Source: CAXBNB01 sp965267535 (GTDB lineage Bacteria; Bacteroidota; Bacteroidia; Cytophagales; Cyclobacteriaceae). Taken from it: a stretch of DNA of 64,000 nt. The translations under genes were made by a program, and so were the position numbers. The stretch's first letter is position 1. Each line of letters starts with the position of its first letter. The stretch spans positions 496,001 to 560,000 of the forward strand of contig OZ254082.1 in the NCBI GenBank assembly GCA_965267535.1. Reading direction: 5' to 3'. This document shows positions 9,594 through 19,200 of the stretch, piece after piece. The notes beneath the pieces were generated by a model, which saw nothing but the letters and a program-made list of their open reading frames with translations, did not search any database and had not been told where the DNA came from.

Positions 9594-10370
9594 ATGAACA
9601 AAATATTGATTTTATTGTTGCTTTTATCAACTCCTTCCTTTGCTCAGTGGGTAGATCCCGGAGATGACAATACCGGAAATATCTACTACAACAATGGGAA
9701 TGTAGGGATTGGGACGATTAGCCCGGATACTAAGCTCGAAGTTTTAAACAATCAGTACAAACAGCTGTTGTTATCAAATCATGGGAGTGAAAAGTTGTAT
9801 TTGGGTTCCGTATGGTCTACGGTAGGTAGTTTCATTTCTAACAATTCCTATTATAATACTTCCCTCCAATATACTGCCTTAGATAATGTAGCAAATGGTA
9901 TTCAATTTAGAGAGTCAGGAGATATTCATCTATTTGCTAACACGGGGCTAACAGTCAATAATGATTTTTTACCTACACCTAGATTATCTGTGAAATCCAA
10001 TGGTAACATAGGCATAGGTACAACTACTCCAGACAATAAGTTGGATGTGAAAGGCACCATCCGAGCCGAAGAAGTCAAAGTAGAAACCGGCTGGGCAGAC
10101 TATGTTTTTCATGAAGATTATGAATTAAAATCCCTCTCAGAAGTCTCAACTTACATCGAGGAAAACCATCACCTGCCGGGTATCCCCACCGCTGAGGAAG
10201 TAGCCGAAAACGGCATCAAACTCGGCGAAATGAATGCCAAGCTGCTGGAGAAGGTGGAGGAGCTGACGCTGTATTTGATTGAGCAAAATGAGAAAATTGA
10301 AGCAGTGCTTAAAGAAAATGAGGAGATGAAGACAAGGCTTGAGAAGCTGGAAAAGAAGTCAGAACCATGA
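9594..10370 (+). CDS. Secreted cassette protein 1: short beta-repeat domain on the shared C-terminal module
   Basis: A 258-residue protein from ATG 9594, with signal peptide MNKILILLLLLSTPSFA then Q. An upstream TTG at 9558 would spoil the signal peptide. The mature N-terminal part carries two GxxGIGTxxPxxKL units, the short beta repeats seen in fibre-like and collar proteins. Then comes the shared module (GTIRAEEVKVETGWADYVF through HHLPGIPTAEEV to EELTLYLIEQN) and a coiled-coil tail rich in E and K. The module is conserved among Bacteroidota surface proteins but lacks a defined function. The coiled coil and beta repeats suggest a trimeric fibre; this is inference. First of six paralogous genes. 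Its 3' end and flank resemble those of the sixth. Confidence 0.75.
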   Translation: MNKILILLLLLSTPSFAQWVDPGDDNTGNIYYNNGNVGIGTISPDTKLEVLNNQYKQLLLSNHGSEKLYLGSVWSTVGSFISNNSYYNTSLQYTALDNVANGIQFRESGDIHLFANTGLTVNNDFLPTPRLSVKSNGNIGIGTTTPDNKLDVKGTIRAEEVKVETGWADYVFHEDYELKSLSEVSTYIEENHHLPGIPTAEEVAENGIKLGEMNAKLLEKVEELTLYLIEQNEKIEAVLKENEEMKTRLEKLEKKSEP

Positions 10371-10484
10371 TGTGTGAGGTTTATGGGATTGAGCAGGGTG
10401 AGTCGCCTAGGAACATCATGAATATCAGCTTTATCCCAAATATCCAAGTTCAGACATAACAAACAATAGAAAAATAAGAATCAG

Positions 10485-12017
10485 ATGAATAAACTAATTA
10501 CACAATTGTTAAAAAAATCAACCCTGTTAATAAGTTTTACAGGGTTGGCCTCTTTTTGCCATGGACAAAATCTGATAAGCCCAGACTCATGGACTATTGG
10601 CTCAGGGAGTGTTGGCGTTTTTACCCGAAGTGGTGGAGTATCTGAAAATGTGAGAGAGTGGGGAGAAGCGCCAAATGGGCAAAGGGCAATCTTGTGGAAA
10701 GCCATCCCAGATGGTAATAATAATGCTGATGGTGGATGGAGCACTAGTCCTTTTAGTATTGACCATACTAAAATGTACAGGTTTTCGGTATGGATTAAAA
10801 AAACTCATACAGTAAGTGGCTCAACGTATTTAGGATGTTACTCATTCAATACTGCAGGTGATGAAGTAACGCAAACATTATCTGGAAGTTCAAATACTAA
10901 CCCTTATTTCTGGTCTGGGGATTTGCCAAAGCTAAACAAATGGTACTTGCTGGTTGGTTATATTCATGGTAGCGGAGATTCTTCCATCATCAATTACGGT
11001 GGAGTGTATGATGGCGAAACAGGAGCTAAGCTAGCTTCAACTACAGATTTTAAGTTCACTACTGAAGCTGTAACAGCGAAGCACAGAAGCTATCTTTACT
11101 ACGATACAAATACCTCTGATCGTCAGTATTTCTATGCCCCGAGAGTGGATTTGGTCACTGGAGACGAGCCAAGCATAGAATCACTTTTGTCAACACCCAT
11201 ATCAAAGGTGAGAACACTTACCTCAAACAAAGACCTGAACAAAGGGTGGTATACAATAGCTAAAAATACGGGAAACCGGGCAAGTGCGAAATTTTCAGTT
11301 AAAGAAACTAAATCGGGTTACCATAGTTCCGTTCATTTTTATGCCCACCACTACTTTGGTAGAGACCATTCTAATCAAATTAATGTATTAGGAAATGCTT
11401 ATTACAGCAACGGAGGTGCTTTAAAGTATATCAGAATAGTAGAAGGCAGTACTTATGCAGGAGCCCTGTTACAAGTATATATAGATGCAGATGGAACAAC
11501 AGGGTGCTATGCTGAAATATCTGAAAACATTCAAAACTCAGGTTGGCAAGTTGTGGATTGGGAACCAGCAACCACAACACTTCCCAATGGTGAAAACGGA
11601 ACTGTAACTACAGAAGTAGACTTGGATTCTAACAATGGGATGATCATAAGCCATGATCTAAGAGTTGGAAACAAACTAGACGTAGCAGGCACCATCCGAG
11701 CCGAAGAAGTCAAAGTAGAAACCGGCTGGGCAGACTATGTTTTTCATGAAGATTATGAATTAAAATCCCTTTCAGAAGTCTCCTCCTATATCGAGGAAAA
11801 CCACCATCTACCGGGTATCCCCACCGCTGAGGAAGTAGCCGAAAACGGTATCAAGCTTGGCGAAATGAATGCTAAACTGCTGGAGAAGATAGAGGAACTG
11901 ACGCTGTATTTGATTGAGCAGAATGAGAAAATAGAAATTGTGTTGAAAGAGAATAATGAGATGAAGGAAAGCATAGAAAAACAAAATCAAATTATTAATC
12001 AACTAACCAATAGATAA
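10485..12017 (+). CDS. Secreted cassette protein 2: jelly-roll-like N-terminal domains on the shared C-terminal module
   Basis: A 510-residue protein with signal peptide ending CHG-Q. The first domain (about 25-220) has a beta-sandwich, carbohydrate-binding-module flavour (MYRFSVWIKKTH is the CBM_4_9-like strand pattern, followed by a YWDxxxRY-like end region). The second domain (about 235-395) is another beta-rich unit, resembling the receptor-binding or head domains of phage tail proteins. Residues about 400-480 are the shared module and the rest is coiled coil. Ligand binding at the N-terminus is inference. Base composition of the 5' part is more A/T-rich than the module. It starts a run of five genes spaced from +2 to -11 bp, which indicates one transcript. 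Confidence 0.75.
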   Translation: MNKLITQLLKKSTLLISFTGLASFCHGQNLISPDSWTIGSGSVGVFTRSGGVSENVREWGEAPNGQRAILWKAIPDGNNNADGGWSTSPFSIDHTKMYRFSVWIKKTHTVSGSTYLGCYSFNTAGDEVTQTLSGSSNTNPYFWSGDLPKLNKWYLLVGYIHGSGDSSIINYGGVYDGETGAKLASTTDFKFTTEAVTAKHRSYLYYDTNTSDRQYFYAPRVDLVTGDEPSIESLLSTPISKVRTLTSNKDLNKGWYTIAKNTGNRASAKFSVKETKSGYHSSVHFYAHHYFGRDHSNQINVLGNAYYSNGGALKYIRIVEGSTYAGALLQVYIDADGTTGCYAEISENIQNSGWQVVDWEPATTTLPNGENGTVTTEVDLDSNNGMIISHDLRVGNKLDVAGTIRAEEVKVETGWADYVFHEDYELKSLSEVSSYIEENHHLPGIPTAEEVAENGIKLGEMNAKLLEKIEELTLYLIEQNEKIEIVLKENNEMKESIEKQNQIINQLTNR

Positions 12018-12019
12018 TT

Positions 12020-12868
12020 ATGAAATCCTTAATAGGTAAGTCTTTGGCATGTCTGGTTTTTAGCATACTCTCAATCAGCGCTTCTTATTGTCAAAAGTAC
12101 GAGGGTGTACTGATTTACAAATCGTACAATACTCCAAATCATGGAATCAAAATTAAAACGAACATCCCTTACACCAACACTAGCCAGATGCCATTGGTGC
12201 ATATTAAAGGTTTTAAGTACAATGGAGGAGAGCCTATAGATTTAAAAATAGTATGGTATATATATAATGGTAGTTTTATTAATCATAGAATATCTTCAGG
12301 TGCTGCATACAATCCTATCGTAAAATTAGCGGAGGAAAATGGAAAGGTAGTAATCTTTATAGACGATAGATCCTATTTCACAAGATTTACAATTGAGGTA
12401 TTTGAAGGGCTTTACGAGCAGGCATCTTGGTTTTCAGGTTGGACGGCCGTTGATGAAGCTTTAACAGGGAATAATGAGGTTACACTATCCTATTTGAATA
12501 AAATGGGGAATACTTATTTTAATGGCAATGTCGGCATAGGCACCACTACTCCAGATAATAAGTTGGATGTGAAAGGCACCATCCGAGCCGAAGAAGTAAA
12601 AGTAGAAACCGGTTGGGCAGACTATGTCTTTCATGAAGATTACGAATTAAAATCCCTCTCAGAAGTCTCCTCCTATATCGAGGAAAACCACCACCTGCCG
12701 GGTATCCCATCAGCCGAGGAAGTAGCCGAAAACGGCATCAAGCTCGGTGAAATGAATGCCAAGCTGCTGGAGAAGATAGAGGAACTGACGCTGTATATGA
12801 TTGAGCAGAATAAGAAGATCGAGAAGCAACAAAAGGAAATTGAAATCTTAAAATCTAAAGTGAAATGA
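12020..12868 (+). CDS. Secreted cassette protein 3: unknown beta domain on the shared C-terminal module
   Basis: A 282-residue protein with signal peptide ending SASYC-Q. The N-terminal domain (about 25-165) contains GIKIKTNIPYT, IDLKIVWYIYNG and SWFSGWTAVDEAL and is homologous to the same region of the next gene. No named family is recognised, though tail-associated proteins of Bacteroidota carry similar domains. The shared module occupies about 180-265, then a short K/E coiled coil. The gene begins 2 bp after the stop of the previous one and its last 4 bp overlap the next start (ATGA), so translation is coupled. Confidence 0.75.
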   Translation: MKSLIGKSLACLVFSILSISASYCQKYEGVLIYKSYNTPNHGIKIKTNIPYTNTSQMPLVHIKGFKYNGGEPIDLKIVWYIYNGSFINHRISSGAAYNPIVKLAEENGKVVIFIDDRSYFTRFTIEVFEGLYEQASWFSGWTAVDEALTGNNEVTLSYLNKMGNTYFNGNVGIGTTTPDNKLDVKGTIRAEEVKVETGWADYVFHEDYELKSLSEVSSYIEENHHLPGIPSAEEVAENGIKLGEMNAKLLEKIEELTLYMIEQNKKIEKQQKEIEILKSKVK

Positions 12869-13977
12869 AAAGGCTGAGTATTTTGTTATGCAATTTGATG
12901 GTTTTTTGGCAAACCTGCTTTGCCCAAAATTATGACAACATTCTAAATTACAATTTTAACGGTACACCAGCCCATGGTGTAAAGATCAAGACCAATATTC
13001 CTTATACGAATGCGAACCACATGCCCTCAATACATATAGAAGGCTATTCGTATGGTAAACATAAAACTATAGACTTGAGGCTGGTTTGGTACATCTGGTC
13101 AGGGAATTTTATAAACCATAAAATATCTTCTGCAGGAGCCTATGCACCCACTGTAAAATTGGCTAACGAAAACGGTAAGGTTGTTATTTTTTTTGATGAC
13201 AGGGTCTATTTTCAAAGATTTACTGTAAGTGCATATGCACAAGGGGCAGGAGAATCATCTTCCTGGTTTTCCGGATGGAGTGCGGTGGATGAAGCGCTTA
13301 CAGGTACAAACCAGGTTACTTTATCTTATCTTAACGAAATGGGATCAGCCGATTTTGATGGTTCTGTTAGCATTCAAAATGGAAATCTTGGAGTAGGAGT
13401 GTCAGCAGCCAATTCGAAAGTAGAAGTTGCAGGAGCTGTTAGGGTCGATGAAGGAAACAATAATGGAATTCAACTTTCAAGGTCATATCCGACCCAGCAT
13501 GGCCATATTTATTATACCAATAGTGTAAGCGATGGGAAGTTGACATATATGGGCTATTATGGGCACAGATGGAATACAAGCAATGGAGAAATGATGAGAT
13601 TTACCAGGGCCGGAAATTTGGGCATAGGCACCACCACCCCCTCCGAAAAACTCGAGGTTAATGGTACGATCCGTACCAAAGAAGTAAAAGTAGAAACCGG
13701 TTGGGCAGACTATGTCTTTCATGAAGATTACGAATTAAAATCCCTTTCAGAAGTCTCCTCCTATATCGAGGAAAACCACCACCTACCGGGTATCCCCACC
13801 GCTGAGGAAGTAGCCGAAAACGGTATCAAGCTTGGCGAAATGAATGCCAAACTGCTGGAGAAGATAGAGGAACTGACGCTGTACTTGATTGAGCAGAATA
13901 AACAACTTCAAAAACAAAATGAGAAAATAGAAAAGCAACAAAAAGAAATTGAAATTTTAAAATCTAAAGTGAAATGA
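12865..13977 (+). CDS. Secreted cassette protein 4: duplicated beta domain plus insert on the shared C-terminal module
   Basis: A 370-residue protein with signal peptide ending CFA-Q. Residues about 22-160 are a diverged copy of the N-terminal domain of the preceding gene (shared GIKIKTNIPYT/GVKIKTNIPYT, SWFSGW, VDEALTG). Unlike that gene, it has an extra block of about 110 residues (about 165-265) between this domain and the module, with two more GxGVG/GIGT units. The module begins GTIRTKEVKVETG and its second half matches copy 2 at silent sites, while the first half matches copies 3 and 5. The tail repeats EKQQKEIEILKSKVK, identical to the tail of the preceding protein. The 3' end overlaps the next gene by 4 bp. 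Confidence 0.75.
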   Translation: MKRLSILLCNLMVFWQTCFAQNYDNILNYNFNGTPAHGVKIKTNIPYTNANHMPSIHIEGYSYGKHKTIDLRLVWYIWSGNFINHKISSAGAYAPTVKLANENGKVVIFFDDRVYFQRFTVSAYAQGAGESSSWFSGWSAVDEALTGTNQVTLSYLNEMGSADFDGSVSIQNGNLGVGVSAANSKVEVAGAVRVDEGNNNGIQLSRSYPTQHGHIYYTNSVSDGKLTYMGYYGHRWNTSNGEMMRFTRAGNLGIGTTTPSEKLEVNGTIRTKEVKVETGWADYVFHEDYELKSLSEVSSYIEENHHLPGIPTAEEVAENGIKLGEMNAKLLEKIEELTLYLIEQNKQLQKQNEKIEKQQKEIEILKSKVK

Positions 13978-15035
13978 AGAAAATTTACATGTTCATAAGT
14001 TGCTGTCAATTATGCATAATTTGTTCATATGCCCAGACATGGCCTTCTACACCAGTGATCAAAAGCGATGGGGTCATGGAAATTGGCAAGTACATAGATT
14101 TTCATGAAATCAGCAATGATACCAATGATTATTTGTCAAGGATTTATTCAGAAAGTGGTATTCTAATATCGAACAAGGATAGTAATTTAGGACAATTTAC
14201 TTTTAGGTCTTGGTCTGGAAGTGTTAATAGGATTGCAGGTATTAATTTCAGAATAGACAATGCCAATTTATGGCAGACATTTGCAGACAATGCTGATGGA
14301 AACCGATTCTTTATAAGATATGATGGTGATAATTCGAAAAAATATTTGACCATTGAACCTGCTGGTTACGTGGGGATCGGAACAACTGATCCAAGCCATA
14401 AACTTCATGTTTCATCTAGTACAAATGGAGATGCCACTTTTTTGCTACAGGCCGATACTGACAATAATAATGAAGCGGATAACCCTCTTTTACTGCTAAG
14501 ACAAGATGGAGATCAAGTTGGTGTTAATATTGGTTTTGACCAAAATGAATTTGGGGACGACAGATTTGGAATAGCCAGAAGATATCTCAATACAACATAT
14601 TGGGATACTTTCATTATTGATACAGGGAACGGCAATGTCGGCATAGGCACTACTACTCCAGATAATAAGTTGGATGTGAAAGGCACCATCCGAGCCGAAG
14701 AAGTAAAAGTAGAAACCGGTTGGGCAGATTATGTCTTTCATGAAGATTACGAATTAAAATCCCTCTCAGAAGTCTCCTCCTATATCGAGGAAAACCACCA
14801 CCTGCCGGGTTTCCCATCAGCCGAGGAAGTAGCCGAAAACGGCATCAAGCTTGGCGAAATGAATGCCAAACTGCTGGAGAAGATAGAGGAACTGACGCTG
14901 TACTTGATTGAGCAGAATCGACAGCTTATGGAACAGAACAAGAAAACGAGTCTATTGGAGAAAGAGATGGAAGAGCTAAAAAGAAATAATGATCAATTAC
15001 AACAACAAATAAATACCATTAAAAATGAGGGATAG
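13974..15035 (+). CDS. Secreted cassette protein 5: fibre-like beta repeats on the shared C-terminal module
   Basis: A 353-residue protein with signal peptide ending SYA-Q. The N-terminal part (about 25-125) is a beta-rich unit (FTFRSWSGSVNR, RFFIRYDG). Then comes a first GIGTTDPSHKLHV unit near residue 137, a second beta block (about 145-215) and a second GIGTTTPDNKLDV unit leading into the shared module, which has the variant PGFPSAEEV. The tail is a longer coiled coil rich in Q, N and E. The repeated GIGT units suggest a trimeric stalk. Its stop lies inside the next gene (11-bp overlap). Confidence 0.75.
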   Translation: MKKIYMFISCCQLCIICSYAQTWPSTPVIKSDGVMEIGKYIDFHEISNDTNDYLSRIYSESGILISNKDSNLGQFTFRSWSGSVNRIAGINFRIDNANLWQTFADNADGNRFFIRYDGDNSKKYLTIEPAGYVGIGTTDPSHKLHVSSSTNGDATFLLQADTDNNNEADNPLLLLRQDGDQVGVNIGFDQNEFGDDRFGIARRYLNTTYWDTFIIDTGNGNVGIGTTTPDNKLDVKGTIRAEEVKVETGWADYVFHEDYELKSLSEVSSYIEENHHLPGFPSAEEVAENGIKLGEMNAKLLEKIEELTLYLIEQNRQLMEQNKKTSLLEKEMEELKRNNDQLQQQINTIKNEG

Positions 15036-16050
15036 TATAAAACCTCTAAACTTGACTAAGTTACTAAGTTTGGTTCTTTTGTTTTTGAGTTTAAGTCTAG
15101 CTGTACTAGCTCAGACTGAACAGCAGATTATTCCAGGGAATCGAAGTGTAACGGGTTTAGATCATAATATATTGTTCCGAGCGGGGAGCAGGTACACAGT
15201 TACTCAAACAGGAAATCCAAGTGCTTTATTGAATGTCGAGAGTATGTTTGATGGAAAACTTCCACCATATTATACATCTCAAGAACCAACTATTAGTATT
15301 CCAACTGTCATAACTATTTCTGGATTGCCTGTTTACCATAGGCAGTCTGGCGCCTGGATCGGTTGGACTACCAGAGGCTATCCTCCAAGTAAGTTTAAAA
15401 TTGAGGTTAAAAGAGCGGAGACTTCTGCTCTTTGGACAACCGTGTGTGATGTGGAAAATTATACAGGATATAGCTATATGGCAATACCACCAAGTCTAGA
15501 TGCAGAAAATAAGACGCTCTATATTGAAAGCATAAGGTTCACTTTTTACGATGCTAATTCTCCTGTGGATAGACTGGGGGTTTCCGAGTTATTTTACATT
15601 CACCCTGAAGCAGTATCCGCATACGAAGGGTTAGCGGTAAAATATAGCAACAATGGTGATGTCATAATGAATGAAGGAGAAGTTGGCATAGGAACTAACT
15701 CTATCCCACCTGGCTATAGGCTGGCGGTCAATGGAAAAATAATAGCTACTGAAATCAAAGTAGAAACAGGCTGGGCAGATTATGTCTTTCATGAAGATTA
15801 CGAATTAAAATCCCTCTCAGAAGTCTCCTCCTATATCGAGGAAAACCACCACCTGCCGGGTATCCCCACCGCTGAGGAAGTAGCCGAAAACGGCATCAAG
15901 CTCGGAGAGATGAATGCCAAGCTATTGGAGAAGATAGAGGAGCTTACGCTGTATTTGATAGAGATGAAGATGGAAAGTGAAGAAATGAAAGAAGAAAATA
16001 GAAAGATAAAAAGTAGGCTTGAGAAGCTGGAAAAAGTGCCTGGACTATGA
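15025..16050 (+). CDS. Secreted cassette protein 6: discoidin-like domain on a diverged C-terminal module
   Basis: A 341-residue protein. The signal peptide core is LLSLVLLFLSLSLAVLA, then Q. The N-terminal domain (about 45-200) looks like a galactose-binding or F5/8 (discoidin) fold: GAWIGWTTRGYPPSKFKIEV, WTTVCDVENYTGYS and IRFTFYDANSP fit the strand pattern. That assignment is inference. The shared module starts at about 245 with a diverged lead (GKIIATEIKVETG) and then matches the others. The final tail, RLEKLEKVPGL, resembles the tail of the first cassette, and the 3' flank (from 16048) also resembles the flank after the first cassette. This is the last of the packed genes; a 163-bp gap without a gene follows before the Rhs genes. 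Confidence 0.75.
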   Translation: MRDSIKPLNLTKLLSLVLLFLSLSLAVLAQTEQQIIPGNRSVTGLDHNILFRAGSRYTVTQTGNPSALLNVESMFDGKLPPYYTSQEPTISIPTVITISGLPVYHRQSGAWIGWTTRGYPPSKFKIEVKRAETSALWTTVCDVENYTGYSYMAIPPSLDAENKTLYIESIRFTFYDANSPVDRLGVSELFYIHPEAVSAYEGLAVKYSNNGDVIMNEGEVGIGTNSIPPGYRLAVNGKIIATEIKVETGWADYVFHEDYELKSLSEVSSYIEENHHLPGIPTAEEVAENGIKLGEMNAKLLEKIEELTLYLIEMKMESEEMKEENRKIKSRLEKLEKVPGL

Positions 16051-16213
16051 TGCGTAAGATTGCAAAGATTAAGCAATGAGTGATTGTGGATTACTTTTAT
16101 CTTGGGTGCTATAGTTCAGATAACATTAAAGTCTGATGAAAGAGTATAATACAGCGGGATAAACTAGAGGTTATAAATTAGTGAATAAAAAATTAGAAAA
16201 TACTAAATAATTT

Positions 16214-19200
16214 ATGATGATAAAAAGAGGATTCATTACACTGATGGCTACTTTAGTGGCTTTTCAGGTTTTTTCACAAGACGGCTCTGGCCAATTTACT
16301 AAAGACCTGATACCTCCCTCTCCTGAAGCTTATGCCTTTCAGAAGTTTGGAGATTATCCTGTTTCACATTACACAGGCCTGCCTAATATTAGTATTCCCA
16401 TTTATGAAATTAAGCTAAGGGATATATCCGTACCAATACAGCTTTCTTATCATGCTTCGGGAATAAAAACAGATCAAGTAGCATCATGGGTAGGGCTTGG
16501 GTGGAGTCTTATAGCTGGTGGTACTATCTCCAGAAATATTAAAGGAAATATGGATGAAGGCGCAGGAGGAATAATTAACAACGGTTATGAATACCCCAGT
16601 TCTTTCGAAGATATCAACTCTATAGATGATTTCTCCCAAGGGCAGAATAGCGAACATGAATTCATTCAAGATGTAAAGGAAGGATCAAAAGATAGCGAAC
16701 ATGATATTTTTTCTTTGAATGCTTTAGGAATGAATACCAAGTTTATCATCAAACCTGATTTGACAGTTCATTGTATGCCATTAAGTAATCTAAAAATTGA
16801 ACGTATCTCAACAGGTTGGCGTGTCACGGATACTCAGGGAATAAAATATTATTTTGAATCTTACGAGCTTAGTCATAATTATCCGAGAGGACAAGCTTCA
16901 GGCAGCCCAGGGTCAGAGGGAGGATTGATAACCGCTTGGTACATTAACAAAATTGAAACGCCTTCTGGTGAGGAAGTGAATTTTCATTATCAATTTAACG
17001 GTAGTAGTTACGCGCTACTGATCAATGAATCAGCGTTTCATTTAAGGCAAGGCTATACATCCCCTCATTTACCAGATGGTAATCCTACTTTCAATACCTA
17101 TTCGGAAACTGATATACATTATCAGGTGCCAGTACTGGACAAGATCACTTTTCCAACAGGTGAGGTTAAATTCGTCTTGGGAGACGTACGAGAGGATTTA
17201 GTGAATTCAAGTAAACGACTTAAGGATATCAATATTTATAATTCGAACAATCAGTTGTATAAAGGCTTTCATTTTAGTTATGACTATTTTGATTCAGGAA
17301 ATACTTTTGGTGGAACAGCGCCCGATGATCTGAGAAAGCGCTTAAGACTATTAAGTGTAAATGAGGTGTCCTCAGATGGCCAAAGTTTACCCCCATATAG
17401 TTTTACTTATTACACTTCCATTAATCAACCTATACTTACCTCACCGGGAAAGGATCATTGGGGATATTATAATGGTCATAATGGCAATGAATATAATCAG
17501 TTTAAGTTGATACCAAACTCGACCTTCATGGATCAATTTATATCTGATTTGGAATTTAATTATACCGGTGCTAATAGAGAACCCAGTTTTCCGGAAATGC
17601 AGGCCTGGATATTAACAGACATCCAATACCCAACAGGAGGAACTACACATTTTGATTTTGAAGCCCATGAATATTATGATGTAAATAATAATGCAACAAA
17701 AATGGCAGGAGGGTTGAGAGTAAAGAAAATAACCAGTACCGCTGGTAGTGATATCACTTTTAAGAAATATATCTACAAAGATACCACTAACAAATCTAGC
17801 GGTGTTTTTGCGCATGAATTCATGTACGCAGCAAAATTTACAAGTACGGTGCATCCTGCTTGTTATCCTCCTCCTGGTCAAACTTGGTCTAATTGTAATT
17901 TGAACAATTGGTTTAATTCAAGTGGTAGTGGACAGGCTCATCCAATTATCACTCCGAGTGAAGTATATTGGTCAAATAGTATGAATGGACTAGGCTTGAC
18001 TAAAGGCTCAAGTGTTGGTTACAAACGTGTTGAAGAAATTGAAGGTTATATGGTAAATACACAAGAGGTAATGAATAATGGAAAGACCGTTTATACCTAT
18101 ACTCCACCTACGAGTAGTAGTTATATTCAAAAGGGCCTCTTGCATGGATTTTTTGGTGACCTGAATGGAAGCTACCCTCGTTCTAAAGCATTGGCTTTAA
18201 TGGAGCCTGTTAACTTTTTTCCATATACCTTACCAGTAGCTAAAGATTGGTATGAGGGGTTGTTGGAGAGTAAAATCGTTTATGCAGAAGATAACACCGA
18301 GAGATACAAATTCACAAACGTTTATCAGTACAATGTCAATGCTCAAGTAATCGGAAAAAGCCTAAAGGTATCTTCATCTCCAGGTTATTTCTATGAAATT
18401 GCTAGTGCGGATCCAAGTACTGGTGAAAGAATTGTCGAATTGATGGACAATCAAATCTATGAGAAATATACGATTCACTCTGATGTTGTATTGCTCCAAA
18501 AAACGATAGAAAACTCCATGTTTCCTGGTGAAGCAACTGTAAGCAAAACCACGAACTATACTTATGATAATAACAATCAATTGTTGATTTCTGAGACAAC
18601 TACTGCCAGTGATGGAAAAACTATCAGCAAACAGTATTATTACCCGGATGACTATACAGAAACAGGCAATAATATACCCATGCTGATCAACAATCATATG
18701 ATATCGAAACCGATTGATACACGTGTCTACAATGGGGCACAACTGGTTTCGGGCAGCCAAATAGAATACAATACAATTGGACAAGCAGTTAAAACTTATG
18801 TGGCTGAGGTCAGTGAGGGAGAGGGGATCAATTTCAATAGTGCCGATCCATATACGTTTACACACCGAGCTACCTTGGGGTATAACAGCGGGAGTAACAC
18901 TTTAAAGGAAGTGTCACCTGTAGACCATGCACCCTCAGTCTATTTATGGGGTTACAATAGTGCCAATGTTGTAGCAAAAATAGAAAACGCGACCTATTCC
19001 CAGGTCGAAGCAGCTCTTGGAACTACCAATATAAATTTGTTAAAAGGCAACACGCTTACAGACCAGCAAGTAAGGGATAAGATTGCCATTTTGCGAAATC
19101 ATAGTTCTATGACCAATGCAATGGTTACTGGTTATACCTACGATCCCTTGATTGGCATGACTTCTCAAACCGATCCCAACGGGATAACTACCTACTATGA

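Larger units (their letters stand above)
10053..15960 (+). repeat. Six copies of a near-identical 3' gene module (about 235 bp each)
   Basis: The same coding module occurs at about 10053-10289, 11688-11924, 12575-12811, 13664-13900, 14682-14918 and 15724-15960, always in frame at the 3' end of a gene whose 5' part is unrelated or only distantly related. The encoded 79-residue segments of copies 1-5 differ pairwise at only a few positions (for example I/V, T/S, L/M). Copy 6 diverges at its beginning and end. In copies 1, 3 and 5 the similarity extends upstream through a GIGTTTPDNKLDVK unit. Copies 1 and 2 share one set of silent variants and copies 3, 4 and 5 another, with exchanges within the module. 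Confidence 0.9.

Noticed and set aside
9594..16050. Prophage tail-fibre region
   Set aside because: The GIGT repeats resemble fibre proteins, but every gene has a Sec signal peptide and there are no phage structural, lysis, integrase or terminase genes nearby.
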